In this document: piece after piece, positions 5,741-6,592 of the stretch
Numbering within the stretch: the stretch's first letter is position 1
Layout: each line of letters begins with the position of its first letter
NCBI GenBank assembly: GCA_964606085.1
Contig: CAZSFD010000146.1
Location: 1 to 6,592, forward strand
From: CAIQJJ01 sp964606085
Lineage (GTDB): Bacteria; Chloroflexota; Anaerolineae; Anaerolineales; UBA4823
Reading direction: 5' to 3'
DNA length: 6,592 nucleotides
The notes under the pieces: generated by a model
Databases searched by the model: none
What the model saw: the letters and a program-made list of their open reading frames with translations, nothing else
What the model was told of the DNA's origin: nothing
Translations under genes and position numbers: made by a program

Positions 5741-5762
5741 ACCACCTCCCCGAGGTCTTGCC

Positions 5763-6395
5763 ATGTCTGAAAAAGAAATCAGTTTCCTGCCCTTCCATGC
5801 TATCAACGAATTTATGCGCGGTGATTACCGCCTGACGGTGCTGCGCACCGCCCTCAACGCCGCGCCCGAATTACCCGAATCGGTGCGCAAACCGCTGGAA
5901 CAAGCGGTTAAAAAACATGTCAAAGTGCCTGGTTTTCGCAACGCCGAGAAAGCCCCTGCCCCCATCAAAGCCATGGCTATGGGCAAGGCGTTCGAGCAAC
6001 ACCCGGATGTGGTCGCCAGCGTGATTGCCGCCTGGGCCGCCTCGAAACCCGATTTACAACAACAGGTGTATGCGGTGTTGGAAAAGGCGGGTTGGAAATT
6101 CTTCCCCACCGAACTGAGCCTGACAGACCTCTCACCCGATAAGGTGAAAGAATGGGCCATCTTGCCCTTGAGCGCCGACCGCACCCGTCTGCCCGGTTTT
6201 GCCACCCAATGGCCGCACAACAGCAATTTTGAAAGCCTGTATGATGCTTTCACCGCCATGTACCCCGATGTGAATGAAAGCATAGACAACGTCAGTTTGA
6301 TGGTGGTGTGGATTACGATGCGCCTGCCCGTAGACGTGGAAGAGGAAACTGACGCCGAGGAAACTGGCGACAATTCGCAGCCAGAACAAGCATAA
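5763..6395 (+). CDS. Conserved-looking hypothetical cytosolic protein
   Basis: Protein of 210 residues that I do not recognise. It has no signal peptide, no membrane segment and no cysteine. The body (1-190) is mixed and probably helical, with a compact aromatic-rich second half: WKFFPTEL (111-118), WAILPLS (131-137), LPGFATQWPHNSNFESLYDA (143-162) and VVWITMRLPVD (181-191). It ends in an acidic, low-complexity tail (192-210). The motif NEFMRGDYRLTVLR (15-28) and the basic VKVPGFRNAEKAP stretch (53-65) look like conserved sites. The start has GAGG at 5752-5755, 7 nt upstream. It is separated from the operon by the 176-bp palindrome-rich gap and followed, 18 nt on, by a small membrane protein gene that is probably co-transcribed. 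Function is unknown. Confidence 0.8.
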   Translation: MSEKEISFLPFHAINEFMRGDYRLTVLRTALNAAPELPESVRKPLEQAVKKHVKVPGFRNAEKAPAPIKAMAMGKAFEQHPDVVASVIAAWAASKPDLQQQVYAVLEKAGWKFFPTELSLTDLSPDKVKEWAILPLSADRTRLPGFATQWPHNSNFESLYDAFTAMYPDVNESIDNVSLMVVWITMRLPVDVEEETDAEETGDNSQPEQA

Positions 6396-6413
6396 GTTCA
6401 AAAGGAGTCTGCC

Positions 6414-6592
6414 ATGTGGAAATCTGGATTAATCTTTGCCGTGATCTTGTTGTTGCTGGGAACCGGCGTCAGCCTGCTCAGCCCCTTGTGTGTGCCATGC
6501 CTGACCATTTTCGTGGGCCTGGGGGCGGGCTATCTGGCCATAGGCATCAAGCTAAGGCAGAAGCCAGGCGTTGGCATACATTGGGTTTCTTT
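6414..6592 (+). CDS. Small membrane protein with SPLCVPC motif (partial, 3' end missing)
   Basis: Fifty-nine codons are visible before the window ends, with no stop. AAAGGAG at 6401-6407, 6 nt before the ATG, is the strongest ribosome binding site in the window. Residues 5-22 (GLIFAVILLLLGTGVSLL) form one membrane segment. After the CVPC pair (C26 and C29), residues 30-46 form a second one with a glycine-rich GLGAGYLA pattern, so the two make a helical hairpin, followed by a basic stretch (KLRQK). The LLSPLCVPC...GLGAGYLA arrangement resembles a small membrane protein family I recall from Chloroflexota, often with a Gly/Ala-rich second half. No function is known to me. The CVPC could bind metal or form a disulfide, but that is speculation. 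Confidence 0.75.
   Translation, partial: MWKSGLIFAVILLLLGTGVSLLSPLCVPCLTIFVGLGAGYLAIGIKLRQKPGVGIHWVS

Overview
The window is GC-rich (roughly 60% by eye) and densely coding. It reads as a bacterial chromosome segment. The protein families suggest a Chloroflexota lineage, perhaps Anaerolineae-like: an FHA-GAF-class III cyclase, a DUF4013-type membrane protein, zinc-ribbon membrane proteins, and a small 'SPLCVPC' membrane protein. This placement rests on remembered family resemblance and the typical look of the sequences, not on a marker gene, so it is moderate at best.

Layout. Bases 1-89 (minus strand) hold the first 29 codons of a divergently transcribed gene that leaves the window on the left. 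Bases 90-256 form a 167-bp divergent intergenic region with plausible promoters on both strands. From 257 to 5586 six genes run on the plus strand with almost no gaps: (1) FHA-GAF-nucleotide cyclase, (2) a DUF4013-like polytopic membrane protein, (3) a membrane protein with two zinc ribbons, (4) a shorter divergent paralogue with one zinc ribbon, (5) a 133-residue protein made of five GRV-x-x-DGKVY repeats, and (6) an 80-residue cytochrome b5-like heme protein. The junctions are 4-nt ATGA overlaps (1/2 and 4/5), 1-2 nt gaps (2/3 and 3/4) and an 8-nt overlap (5/6), so this is very probably one translationally coupled operon.

Bases 5587-5762 (176 bp) are non-coding and unusually rich in dyad symmetry. 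They contain an 11-bp palindrome over the stop codon of gene 6, a perfect 20-bp inverted repeat with a 24-nt loop, and a second 9-bp dyad. A 210-residue protein of unknown function (5763-6395) follows, and then the start of a small membrane protein (6414 to the window end).

Working together (inference): gene 1 could read a phospho-threonine signal through FHA and a small ligand or redox state through GAF, and make a cyclic nucleotide. Genes 2-4 place several membrane segments and zinc-binding cytosolic domains in one complex. Genes 5 and 6 add a small repeat scaffold and a heme protein. The zinc-ribbon pair resembles, from memory, the YdjG-type proteins linked to PspA membrane-stress functions in Bacillus. 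I do not know of a described system with this exact six-gene make-up, and it is the most interesting thing in the window.
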